64,000 nucleotides of DNA from Geobacter sp. (GTDB taxonomy: Bacteria > Desulfobacterota > Desulfuromonadia > Geobacterales > Pseudopelobacteraceae), in NCBI GenBank assembly GCA_009885845.1, contig VFJW01000001.1, positions 1 to 64,000 of the forward strand, written 5' to 3'. Numbering within the stretch: the stretch's first letter is position 1; the number at the start of each line of letters is the position of its first letter. The notes below the pieces were generated by a model. That model was given only the letters and a program-made list of their open reading frames with translations. It ran no database searches and was not told the origin of the DNA. Shown here piece by piece: positions 16,465 through 28,700 of this stretch. The position numbers and the translations under genes were made by a program.

Positions 16465-19170
16465 ATGTCGCCAGCCGGCACAGCAATAATCAAATTCCGC
16501 CGTCTCTTCAACATAGGTATATTTTTCGCCTGTCTGTCGGCGTTCATGGGGCCGCTCCTTGTCCAGGCGGAGCAGGCCAGGCCGGTGATCGTAGTCGGCA
16601 GCGAAATCGATTTCCCTCCCTATGCCATAGTAGACGAGAAAGGTCGTGCCAGCGGCTTTTCGGTGGAGTTGCTCGAAGCGGTTGCCGAAACGATGGGTCT
16701 GACCGTCAAGGTGAATACCGGTCCGTGGCCGGAAGTGTTGGCGGCGTTCAAGGCTGGGAAATACGACCTGCTGCCGCTGGTCGCTCTGTCGCCGCAACGG
16801 GCTGATATGGCCACTTACACCAAGCCGCATACGGTGGCGTTTGACTGTTTTTTCGTGCGTCGCGGCAGCAAACCGGTTTCCTCTATCGCCGAAGCGAAAG
16901 ACAGGGAAGTGATCGTTATGAGCAACGACGCAGCCCATGAGGCGCTGCTTCATTCCAGTGTGCCGGTTCGCATCGTCGAAACCAGAACCATCCCTGAAGC
17001 CATGCGGCTGCTGGCATCCGGCAAACATGACGCAGTGCTGGTGCCGAAACTGTTGGGGCTTCAGGTTTTACGCGAGGCCAAGCTGGAAGCTGTTATAGAG
17101 GCGGGGACACCCATAACCGATTACACCAGGGAGTTTGCTTTTGCGGTTACCCACGGGAACATTGCTCTTCGCGATAAGCTTGAGCAGGGCATGGCAATAC
17201 TTCGCAGCACGGGTAAATACGACGAGCTCTACAAAAAATGGTTCGGTGGGATTGAAACCCATCGCCTGCGCCTGCAAACAATGGTACTTGACAACTACTA
17301 TCCCTACTCCTATCTGGATGACAAAGGTGAACCAAGCGGATTCAGTCTTGATATTGCCCGGGCTGTCGCCAAGACGATGGGTATTGAGCTGGAGATGCGG
17401 ACGGAGAGATGGGATCTGGCGATGAAAGCGCTGGAATCAGGCCGCATCGACCTTATTCCGATGATGGCATATTCCTTTGAACGGGATATTAGTTTCGATT
17501 TCACCGTGCCATATACGGTTGTGTACGATGCGATCTTTTTCAGAAAAGGGACCACCGGCATACGTTCACTCAATGATCTCTCCGGGAAAACCGTTATTGT
17601 TACGGAGAATGATGCTGCTCATGGCTATCTCCTTGCGAGCGGGCTGTCAAAAACTATGACCATCACGCTTGCGAATTCTTTGACAGATGCGCTGCAGATG
17701 CTTTCCGCCGGGAAAGGCGATGCGGTCGTCATGCCGAAACTGATCGGCCTTGAAACGTTAAAGCGCCTGAAGATATCCGGAATAGAGACATCACCCCAAA
17801 CTGTTGACGCCTATAACCGGTCATGGTGCTTCGCAGTCAGAAGCGGTAATCAGGCATTGCAGGAACGCCTCAATCAAGGGTTGAAAATTATCAAAAGTTC
17901 CGGTGAGTATGATGCCATACGCAATAAATGGTTTGGAGATATTGAAGGTTCGCGTCTGCGCCTGAAAAACGTCTTACGCGTTGCGTCACTCGCAGCACTG
18001 CTCATGATTGTCATTCTTGCCTGGAGTTTCATGCTGAAACAACAGGTGAAAGCCAAGACAGTCAAACTTGAAGAGGTGGTTATCGAACTGAAAAAGTCAG
18101 GTGCAGAGCTTCGCCAGTCACAAGCGATACTGCAGGCAGCTATGGACTGCAGCCCTGCAGGTATCGCAATTGCGGATGCGCCAGACGGAAAGCTGCGTTA
18201 TGTCAATGATGCCGGACTTCTCATTCGAGGTGGTAACCGGCAGAGCATCGTTAATGGCGTTGGGATTGACCAATATGTGGCAAGTTGGCAGTTGCTGGAC
18301 CTGGATGGCAGAGTGCTTGGAGTCGACGAAGTTCCATTGGCCCGGGCAATCATATTCGGTGAGCCAAGCAGCCGGGAATTCATTATTCGCCGCAAAGAAG
18401 GTGACGACCGTATCGTGGACGGCAATGCTGCGCCCATCAAAGATGAAACGGGCAACGTTACAGCAGGAATTGTAATATTTACTGACATAACTGATCGCAA
18501 AAAGGCCGATGAACAGATCAGGACATCTCTTCAAGAAAAGGAAATTCTTCTCAAGGAGATCCACCACCGGGTGAAGAACAACCTGCAGATTATCGCCAGC
18601 CTCCTCAAACTGCAGTCCAGATACACCCCCGATGAAAAACTGAATGCTGTTTTTCAGGAATGCCAGGACCGTATCAGAGCCATGGCCGGCGTTCACTCGA
18701 TGCTTTACCGCTCCAGGGATTTCACCCGGATCAATTTCGGGGATTGTATCCGGGAGACGACAGCCGAACTGCTGAGGTCATACCAGAAAAGTCCTGCTAA
18801 CATATTCTCGGACATCCATGACGAAGAAGTCATGCTTTCCATCGATGAAGCCATACCCTGCAGTCTTATCATCAATGAACTGGTCACCAATGCGGTAAAA
18901 TACGCCTTTACGGAAACCGGTCAAGGTGTGATCAAAATTGAGCTGGCAGAGACGGAACAGGGTATCCGGCTGCTTGTCAAGGATAACGGCGTTGGTTTTC
19001 CGCCGGAGCTGAATTTTCGGGAGACCGAAACACTGGGGTTGCAACTCGTCAACATGCTCGTCAAACAACTTGACGGCACCATAGAACAGTCGGTTGACGG
19101 TGGCACAGCATACACCCTGCAGTTTGGGAAAAAACATGATTCAAAGGAGGCGTTGTATGCCGGTCAATAA
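16465..19170 (+). CDS. BvgS-like sensor kinase: two periplasmic SBP_bac_3 domains, TM, PAS, HisKA_2, HATPase
   Basis: The start is placed at the ATG at 16465 (after ACGGGAG), which begins a signal-like helix; an upstream in-frame start at 16393 would span the terminator hairpin. The 901-residue protein has two tandem solute-binding type 3 domains (about 40-270 and 271-500, each with the D(N)YYPYS or DFPPYAI opening typical of the family), a transmembrane helix (about 508-530), a PAS domain (about 555-670) and a HisKA_2 kinase with HHRVKNNLQ (His700-His701) and a HATPase domain. The SBP domains suggest sensing of an amino acid-like ligand. There is no receiver; the next gene overlaps by 14 nt and carries two. 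Confidence 0.9.
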   Translation: MSPAGTAIIKFRRLFNIGIFFACLSAFMGPLLVQAEQARPVIVVGSEIDFPPYAIVDEKGRASGFSVELLEAVAETMGLTVKVNTGPWPEVLAAFKAGKYDLLPLVALSPQRADMATYTKPHTVAFDCFFVRRGSKPVSSIAEAKDREVIVMSNDAAHEALLHSSVPVRIVETRTIPEAMRLLASGKHDAVLVPKLLGLQVLREAKLEAVIEAGTPITDYTREFAFAVTHGNIALRDKLEQGMAILRSTGKYDELYKKWFGGIETHRLRLQTMVLDNYYPYSYLDDKGEPSGFSLDIARAVAKTMGIELEMRTERWDLAMKALESGRIDLIPMMAYSFERDISFDFTVPYTVVYDAIFFRKGTTGIRSLNDLSGKTVIVTENDAAHGYLLASGLSKTMTITLANSLTDALQMLSAGKGDAVVMPKLIGLETLKRLKISGIETSPQTVDAYNRSWCFAVRSGNQALQERLNQGLKIIKSSGEYDAIRNKWFGDIEGSRLRLKNVLRVASLAALLMIVILAWSFMLKQQVKAKTVKLEEVVIELKKSGAELRQSQAILQAAMDCSPAGIAIADAPDGKLRYVNDAGLLIRGGNRQSIVNGVGIDQYVASWQLLDLDGRVLGVDEVPLARAIIFGEPSSREFIIRRKEGDDRIVDGNAAPIKDETGNVTAGIVIFTDITDRKKADEQIRTSLQEKEILLKEIHHRVKNNLQIIASLLKLQSRYTPDEKLNAVFQECQDRIRAMAGVHSMLYRSRDFTRINFGDCIRETTAELLRSYQKSPANIFSDIHDEEVMLSIDEAIPCSLIINELVTNAVKYAFTETGQGVIKIELAETEQGIRLLVKDNGVGFPPELNFRETETLGLQLVNMLVKQLDGTIEQSVDGGTAYTLQFGKKHDSKEALYAGQ

Positions 19171-21097
19171 CATCATGATTGTGGAAGATGAAGAAATAGT
19201 TGCCGCCGATATACGGATGAGTGTTGAAAATAAAGGGCATTTCGTCTGTGCCATGGCCACTTCTGGCGCTGAAGCTATCGAAAAGGCGGGGCTGTTCCGA
19301 CCTGACCTGATCCTGATGGACATCATCCTTAAAGGGAGCATGACCGGCATAGAAGCGGCCACTCAAATCAAAGATCTGTACAAAATACCGGTTATTTACC
19401 TTACGGCGTTTGGCGAAGACAATATCATGCAGCAAGCCAAAATGGCTGAACCCTATGGATATATTCTCAAGCCGTTTCAAGACAGGGAGCTCCACATTGC
19501 AATTGAAATCGCCTTGTACAAGAAACAGGCGGAAGCCAGAATTCAGAAGGTGGAGCGCTGGCTTGCAAATGTCCTCAAGTGCGTGGGTGATGCGGTAATT
19601 ACCTCGGACAATGAAGGGCGCATCACCTTCATGAATGCGGTTGCCGAAGAGCTGACCCATTGGAAACAGGAAGAAGCCCTGGGGAAAAAGCTGACTGAAA
19701 TCCTGCATATGAAGGATATGGATCTGAGCAACCTGGAAAAGCATCTGGTGGAAAGTGTCATTACCGAGGGGTTGATTATCAATCTGATCGAGGATCGGGT
19801 GCTCGTGGCCAGAAACGGCATCGAGCTGAGTATTACCGACAGCGTCGCACCTTTGAGGACAGAAGACGGTGAGACTTCGGGTTCGGTACTCATATTCCGG
19901 GATATCTCCGAACGCAAACGGCTTGAAGAGGAAAAAGCGCTGCTCGAGCAGCAATATCAGCAGGCCCAGAAACTGGAGAGCCTCGGGATACTGGCTGGCG
20001 GCATTGCCCATGATTTTAACAACATCCTGGCAATAATTATATGCAACTGCTCCCTGTTGCAGCAACGACCGGCAATGGCGGCAGAGCTTGTTCCGGAGAT
20101 AGAAACAGCGGCACAACGCGCTGCTGAGCTGTGTCGCCAGATGCTGGTATATGCCGGTAAGGCTCAACCAATCCCGACAAAATTCAATGTCAAGACGCTC
20201 GTGGAAGAGATGGGCAAGCTGCTGAAAGCGACCATCAAACAAAATGTTTCCATCACGCTTGATCTTTCGGAAGATATTCCTTCCATCACAGCGGATGCAA
20301 GCCAGATCAGGCAGGTCGTCATGAATCTGATCATCAATGCTTCAGAGGCGTTCGGCACAGAGCAGGGGAATATTACTGTGTCACTGTCCATCGCAGCGAT
20401 TGAGTCCGGGCAGGTTGAAAAGGAATATCTCGGCAAAGAGATTACGCCCGGTTCCTACATCTGCCTGAAAGTTACCGATAATGGGTGCGGTATGGATGAG
20501 GAGTGCAAAAATCGGTTATTCGAGCCGTTCTATACGACTAAATTTACCGGGCGGGGATTGGGGATGTCGGCTATACTCGGCATCATCAAAGCGCACAATG
20601 GAGCGTTGCAACTCACCAGTCAGCAAGGTGTCGGGACAACCTTCAAAGTGTATCTCCCGGTTCAGAGCAGTGAACCTGTCGGTGACTTACTGCCGCATGT
20701 TTCACTGATGCCATGGCAAGGAAGCGGCACAGTACTGCTGGTCGAGGATGAGCCGCAGCTTAGTATGGTTGCTAAAGCACTTCTGCAAGCACTTGGATTC
20801 ACCGTTATTGAGGCTGCAAATGGACAGGCAGCACTGGAAATGTATCAGAAGCACGTAAAATACATCACCCTGGTTTTGACAGACATTGGCATGCCGGTTT
20901 TGGACGGGTATGAGCTGATTCATGAACTGAAAAAATTGAACCCGGAACTGCCAATCATTGTCTCCAGCGGTTTTGGTGATGCTGAAGTAACAGCCCGTAT
21001 TCATGAGAATATAGCTGGGTGCGTTAGCAAGCCGTACAGCTTTGATCAGCTGCGGGAGGTGCTGAAGAGGGTTGTAGAGGGAGTTGTGAAACGTTAA
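19157..21097 (+). CDS. Hybrid histidine kinase: REC-PAS-HisKA-HATPase-REC
   Basis: The ATG at 19157 follows AAAGGAGG and overlaps the end of the previous kinase by 14 nt, so the two are co-translated. The 646-residue protein has no membrane segment. Domains are a receiver (1-120, acceptor Asp55), PAS (about 130-255), HisKA (His285 in GGIAHDFNNIL), HATPase (about 380-500, TDNGCGM box) and a C-terminal receiver (about 520-640, with LLVEDE and TDIGMP). A phosphorelay from the upstream BvgS-like kinase to the first receiver, then to the internal His and last receiver, is likely. No output regulator follows. A piece of a very similar C-terminus lies at 15160-15231. Confidence 0.92.
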   Translation: MPVNNIMIVEDEEIVAADIRMSVENKGHFVCAMATSGAEAIEKAGLFRPDLILMDIILKGSMTGIEAATQIKDLYKIPVIYLTAFGEDNIMQQAKMAEPYGYILKPFQDRELHIAIEIALYKKQAEARIQKVERWLANVLKCVGDAVITSDNEGRITFMNAVAEELTHWKQEEALGKKLTEILHMKDMDLSNLEKHLVESVITEGLIINLIEDRVLVARNGIELSITDSVAPLRTEDGETSGSVLIFRDISERKRLEEEKALLEQQYQQAQKLESLGILAGGIAHDFNNILAIIICNCSLLQQRPAMAAELVPEIETAAQRAAELCRQMLVYAGKAQPIPTKFNVKTLVEEMGKLLKATIKQNVSITLDLSEDIPSITADASQIRQVVMNLIINASEAFGTEQGNITVSLSIAAIESGQVEKEYLGKEITPGSYICLKVTDNGCGMDEECKNRLFEPFYTTKFTGRGLGMSAILGIIKAHNGALQLTSQQGVGTTFKVYLPVQSSEPVGDLLPHVSLMPWQGSGTVLLVEDEPQLSMVAKALLQALGFTVIEAANGQAALEMYQKHVKYITLVLTDIGMPVLDGYELIHELKKLNPELPIIVSSGFGDAEVTARIHENIAGCVSKPYSFDQLREVLKRVVEGVVKR

Positions 21098-21184
21098 TTG
21101 CCGGATTGGCGAGTATATTTCGAGGCGGTGACCGTACCCACCGAACGTATCAAGGGAAAGAAACCGGGCAGAGAGAGGCACGCC

Positions 21185-21393
21185 ATGATGAGGGTTTTCC
21201 TGCTGGCGGCATCTTCACTGATGTGGGGCGCCCTGTTTGGTCTGGTGGTCTATGGTGTCTATGACATGTGACCAACACGTCAACGCTGGAGGGTTGGCCG
21301 GTCAGGATGGTCTGGATCGATATCTGCTGGAGCTGCTTCCTCTGCGGGGTAACAACCCTTTCCGCCGCGCTGGCGTCGCGGTGGCTGCAGTAA
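21185..21393 (+). pseudogene. DUF2177 membrane protein remnant, truncated and frameshifted
   Basis: The frame from 21185 encodes a hydrophobic stretch ending LFGLVVYGVYDM and stops at 21269. Two bases later the other frame continues TNTSTLEGWPVRMVW to a TAA at 21391. Joined, these match the second half of DUF2177 family proteins (the GALFG..YDxTN..TLxGWP core). The N-terminal half (about 80 residues) is absent, and an extra TG near 21267-21270 breaks the frame. It is the decayed first member of the katG patch. Confidence 0.7.
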
Positions 21394-21422
21394 ACGTACT
21401 ACACACAAAAGGAGCTGCCTCT

Positions 21423-24040
<2,618 letters not shown>

Positions 24041-24438
24041 TCGGAGCATAAACGGCTTCCATGGCTTCTGACAGGATGGCAAAAAAACGGTCAGCTAACA
24101 ACCGGTTCCAGTGGATGGCGTAGTGTCAGGCCTTCATTCTTCATATAAATGAATAGGGGCACGGTCTCAGACCCGCCCTGGTTTGACATGCCGGTAGGGG
24201 CGCGGTCTCAGACCCGCCCTGGTTGCAATAGCCACAACAAAAACCAACATCAAGCACAACGTCAAAGGCGGGCGGGTCATATACCTGGCCAGACTTATCG
24301 AGAGTCTCGCAGGTCGTTTTGGATTTACCATTGTTATATCTTTGCCGCTGCTGTCTTGATGCGACAAACTCTTCTCGCTTGACCAATCACACTATTTACG
24401 CTAGCTTCGCTCAAAACGAGAGTTCACGGGTCAATTAC
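24041..24438. other. Intergenic region between katG and rsmD
   Basis: About 400 nt hold a duplicated 30-bp repeat (24154-24224) and no convincing gene. Short frames exist on both strands (24141-24386), but they have no ribosome site and run through the repeats. No clear promoter or terminator was found. Confidence 0.6.
24154..24224 (+). repeat. Two direct copies of a 30-bp repeat with a dyad core
   Basis: The copies lie at 24154-24183 and 24195-24224 and differ at one position (GGGGCA versus GGGGCG). Each contains the dyad GGTCTCAGACC. The copies are 41 bp apart from start to start. They have the look of dispersed intergenic repeats and sit at the downstream edge of the GC-rich katG patch. 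Confidence 0.85.
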
Positions 24439-25002
24439 ATGCGCGTAATTTCAGGAATATGTCGCGGCAGAAAGTTGTCTGCCCCTCCGGGCATGGCAAC
24501 CCGACCGACTTCTGATCGCGTCAAAGAAGCACTGTTCAGCATTCTGACAAGTCGCATCGATTTTACAGATATCCGCGTTCTTGACATCTGTGCCGGCACC
24601 GGCGGTCTTGGAATTGAAGCGCTCAGTCGTGGGGGCGGAAGCTGTTGCTTTATTGAATCGAATTTATCGCTTAAGCCGATATTATCGAGTAATCTGATAG
24701 TTACAAATAGCCAGAATCGTTCTGACATTGTATCAATGGATGCAGTAAAGGCAATACGTGCTCTGGCAGGTCGTGGACGAAGCTTTGATCTTGTTTTTTT
24801 TGACCCTCCTTATGAATCCGGGTTGTACCGGGGAGTGTTTGAAGCGCTCGGCACCGCCGGTATTATGCAGCCTGGTTCAATTCTGGTGGCAGAGTGTTCG
24901 GCACGAAACCCGTTACCGGAATCAACTGGACGCCTGACACGCTTTGACCGACGGGTATACGGGCAGACTGCTCTCGAATTTTTTACATTGGAGGAAGAAT
25001 GA
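24439..25002 (+). CDS. rsmD: 16S rRNA (guanine966-N2)-methyltransferase
   Basis: The start at 24439 (MRVISGICRGRKL) fits the conserved RsmD N-terminus and gives 187 residues; longer in-frame starts have no homology. The class I SAM-binding motif is LDICAGTGGLGIEAL and the catalytic motif is FFDPPY. It methylates G966 of 16S rRNA in 30S assembly. The ribosome site is poor. Its end overlaps the coaD start by 4 nt; rsmD-coaD is a common bacterial pair. Confidence 0.93.
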   Translation: MRVISGICRGRKLSAPPGMATRPTSDRVKEALFSILTSRIDFTDIRVLDICAGTGGLGIEALSRGGGSCCFIESNLSLKPILSSNLIVTNSQNRSDIVSMDAVKAIRALAGRGRSFDLVFFDPPYESGLYRGVFEALGTAGIMQPGSILVAECSARNPLPESTGRLTRFDRRVYGQTALEFFTLEEE

Positions 25003-25511
25003 AAAAGATCGCTGTATACCCCGGTTCATTTGACCCGATAACGTACGGTCACCTTGATATTATTAAACGTGGCCTGACGATCTTTGATGAAATAATAGTT
25101 GCCGTTGCAAAAAACTCGCAAAAAAACGCTCTGTTCACAACTGATGAGCGGGTTGAATTGATTCAGGATGTTGTAAAAGGGGAGGGGCGGGTCACCGTTG
25201 ATACGTTCAGCGGACTATTGATAGATTACGTCTCTTCTCGCGGGGCTCATGTCATAATCCGTGGCCTCCGGGCAATATCAGACTTTGAATATGAATTCCA
25301 GATAGCCCAGATGAACAGCAGTATCGGCCGGCAGATTGAAACGCTTTTCATGATGACATCACTTCAGTACGGCTATCTCTCATCCTCAATCGTCAAAGAG
25401 GTCTGTTCGCTGAACGGTGATATTGACAAATTTGTGCCACTTGAAGTTAAAATAGCATTGCGTCTGAAATACGGACTCGATATATCGCAAACCACCGGAG
25501 GGGCTTTATGA
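24999..25511 (+). CDS. coaD: Phosphopantetheine adenylyltransferase
   Basis: This 170-residue protein has the nucleotidyltransferase motif GSFDPITYGHLDI near the N-terminus (T/HxGH type), RGLRAISDFEYE in the middle and SSSIVKE near residue 128-134. It forms dephospho-CoA from 4'-phosphopantetheine and ATP, the penultimate step of coenzyme A synthesis. Length and motifs are normal. It overlaps both neighbours by 4 nt, so rsmD-coaD-DUF1858 are translationally coupled. Its start follows GGAGGAAG. Confidence 0.96.
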   Translation: MKKIAVYPGSFDPITYGHLDIIKRGLTIFDEIIVAVAKNSQKNALFTTDERVELIQDVVKGEGRVTVDTFSGLLIDYVSSRGAHVIIRGLRAISDFEYEFQIAQMNSSIGRQIETLFMMTSLQYGYLSSSIVKEVCSLNGDIDKFVPLEVKIALRLKYGLDISQTTGGAL

Positions 25512-25702
25512 TTACCCAGGAAATGATAATTGCCGACATTATTTCACAGCATCCCGAGACCCTGCCCGTTTTCAAGGAGTATAATCTTGACTGTTATGAA
25601 TGTCAGATTGCTGATCTCGAAACATTGGGGCATGGTGCAGGCGTACACAAGGTTGATATTGACCGGTTGCTGAATTCATTGAATGGCGCGCTTAAAAAAT
25701 AG
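25508..25702 (+). CDS. DUF1858 domain protein with CxxC motif
   Basis: This 64-residue protein is a stand-alone DUF1858 domain: an N-terminal helix (QEMIIADIISQHPETLPVF), a CxxC motif (Cys29, Cys32) and a C-terminal helix. Related domains are described as redox-disulfide proteins found near the hybrid-cluster protein. None is near here; it ends the rsmD-coaD unit, overlapping coaD by 4 nt. A thiol redox role is possible. The linkage to coenzyme A synthesis is only positional. Confidence 0.85.
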   Translation: MITQEMIIADIISQHPETLPVFKEYNLDCYECQIADLETLGHGAGVHKVDIDRLLNSLNGALKK

Positions 25703-25741
25703 CATCGGACGCTTGTAATACTCTCCGCCATCATTCATCCA

Positions 25742-28700
25742 TCACGCCAGCATCACCTCTCCTGCACGTCTGATAAATTCGGGCTGCGGCCTTCCAAAAT
25801 AAACTCCGTTCGTCGCCGTGTCGGGAGAAATACCCCGCAGAAACAGATAGAGCGCCCCGCCGAAATGTTTTTCATAATTGTAATCAGGAAGTCGTGTCTG
25901 TAAAAGCCGGTCCAGTGCCAGTGTATAAAGATGATATTGCAGAATATAGGCACTTCGACACATTGATTCGTGCATCGTATCCTGATTGTAATCCGACATT
26001 GTCATGCCGAGATGATTTGATTTCCAGTCGAGAATATAGTAGCGGCCATTGTGCGTGAAAATCAGGTCGATAAAACCTTGCAGCATGCCTCTGCTCTGCC
26101 GGAATGAAAGATGGTTCAGCACTTCATAATAGTCCCCGAAGAGACCCTCGTCAAACAGCCCATCAAATAGCGTGCGTAGTGTATCCGGTGCGAGGTGCCT
26201 GATGGGGAGATAAAACTCCATCTCTGTCTGCCAATCACCTTTTTTCAGGTGTGACAGGGTGAAATCCGGATTTTCCGGAATAATCCGGGCAGATGTCACA
26301 TCTGAAACCATACCGATCACAGCGGGCAGCCACTGCTCGTGGAAGCCATTGCCGGCCAGTGTCGAGCGGGTAATTCCGGCGATGGCTTCTTTGCTCAACT
26401 GCGAGAAATCAAGCAGTTCAAACAGCTCATGAAGACACGTCCCGGCTTTTGCACCACGCGGAAAATCAAAAATAGTACTCCCTCCTGAAGTGTGCTCAGA
26501 ATCCTGAGAAAAATCTGTTGCAGCAATTACGAGCGGATCATGATCCCTGGGTTCAAAAGTATGCGCGGAACCCGAAGTCATGCCACTGAAGCTGGCAACA
26601 TTCCAATCGTCCCGGGGGAGGGTGGTAAGTGAACGGCAGGTGAACGATGAATCAGCAGAGTCGATCGATCGGTAGCGGGGAAATGGTTCGTTCAATGGCA
26701 TCATGGCGGCGGAAATGCCGGTATCTTCGCATGAAAGCATCTGTACGCGATCAAGAATTGCACGATCACTCAGCTCAGAAAAACTTTTGCCATCGGAGCC
26801 GCTATGCAGCAGTTGAAAAAGTGGTGAATCGATCGCGCCGGTAATGCCTCCCCAGACGGCATAACATCGGTACTCAGCCCGGGTCAATGCGACATACAGG
26901 AGTCGGGCGGCTTCACCTTTCTTCTCTGTCGCACTCTTCTGAACGTTTTCCTCGTCACGGGCAAGATCCAGTATCAGTTCCCCGACGTCATTATGGAACA
27001 GTGCCCGGTCTGCTTTGCCGTGAGGAGCATCCCATGCAAATGGAACAAATACAACCGGGTACTGCAGCCCTTTACTGGCATGAATAGTTGAGATCATGAC
27101 CGCGTCTGCGTCTGTTTCAAGCCGCAGCAATGAGGCGTCACTCCGGTCAGGAGAACATATTTTTCTCTCCAGCCAGGTAATTAAGCCGGACAGGTTTTTC
27201 CCCTGTTCCTGTTCGATCTGATGTAGTAATTCACTGCAGTGCAGAATATTAGTCAGGCCGCGCTCACCGCCGACCCGGGATAATATCTGCGTCCGTACCC
27301 CGCAACTCCCCAACAGACGTGATACAAGGGCAACCACTCCTCCGGAGACGGCTGCCGTGTGCAGACTCTGAAAACGGAGCAGCCATTGATCCCACTCGTG
27401 GTCATCCCCGGAACTTTCCACATAGCGTGATACCGTATTGGCGCTTAACCCCATACTTGCGGTCAGCAGAGCTTCACGAACCAGTGATTCACGATGCGGT
27501 TCTGCTGCCGCCCGCAAAATACGCAGCAGATCAAGTGCTTCAGGCGTTTCAAAAATAGTTGAGCTTCCCTGTTGAACCGACGGGATGCCGAGCGACTCCA
27601 GTGCTTCCTGCACCAGATCGGCCTGTTTGTGGGACTTTACCAGTATAGCGATATCTGCGGCTTTTAACGGACGTAACAGGCCCGCTCTGGAGATTGTCGT
27701 GCGTCCCGGTTCAAGCAACCGGGCAGCTTCATCCGCAACGGCCAGAACAATTCTGCGGGTGGCTACCGGTTTAGTTTCAGGTTTGGGCGCGTTGCTGCGG
27801 GGGTACACCCATATTTTAAGCGGGTGTGTATCCGGAACAGAGTCACATAATAACCGGTCATTCAGTGAGCGGCCTGACTGGACCGGATAGAAAGGGATTT
27901 CCCTGCAATGAAACGGGTCAGGGCTTGATGCGAAAAGAGTTGAAACCGCTTTCACCAATGCAGCTTCAGAGCGGAAGTTGGTTGGCAGTGTGTGTCTGCA
28001 TTCCGGAAGCACATTCCTGCCGGCATTCAGATACGCAAAAATATCGGCTCCGCGAAAACTGTAAATTGCCTGCTTCGGGTCACCAATAAGGAACAGCGGA
28101 TAATGAGATTCTGCTCCGATCCGTTTGAAAATATTCCACTGCAGGGGGTCCGTGTCCTGAAATTCATCAATCATGGCAGCCTTGTACCGCTGACGCAGTT
28201 TTTCTGCCAGAACATGTGTGAAATCAGCTTCAAGCGCCAGATGAAGATCAAGCAGCAAGTCATCGAAAGAACGGACATTTAACTGTTTTTTTCTTTGACT
28301 TAATTCGTGTTCAAGCCACTTTTTAAAATCCTGCTGGCTGGTCATAATCCTGTTCTGATATGCCTGCTCAATTGCCACGTTGACTTCTGCCAACTGTTGG
28401 CAGAGAACAAAAAAATCGTGGTTCGGAGTGAAGGGTGATGATTTGGTAATTTTTGAAGTAATCTTCTGCGCCGAAAAGAAATCAAGCGAAGTGATCGGGA
28501 GAGCGGCATTTTCGCCAGCCGCCCAATTGTCAAAAGCAATTGAAGCGGCGGTAATCTGAAACAGTTTGTAGCTCTGCTGGTTCAGACGAGCTTCTTCAAG
28601 CTGTCCGGTTATGGCGCTGCGGTCAATGCTCCAGAGACGGCATGCCTGAGCGTAGAGCCTGTTTCGCTCCCTCATCAGCAACTCTTGCGGCACTTCATCG

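Noticed and set aside
19061-20242. A 393-codon open frame on the minus strand inside the hybrid kinase
   Set aside because: It lies wholly opposite clear kinase domains, has Cys- and His-rich odd composition and no known domain; it is a shadow of the real gene.
24141-24386. Short frames on both strands between katG and rsmD
   Set aside because: They run through the direct repeats, lack ribosome sites and show no recognisable protein.
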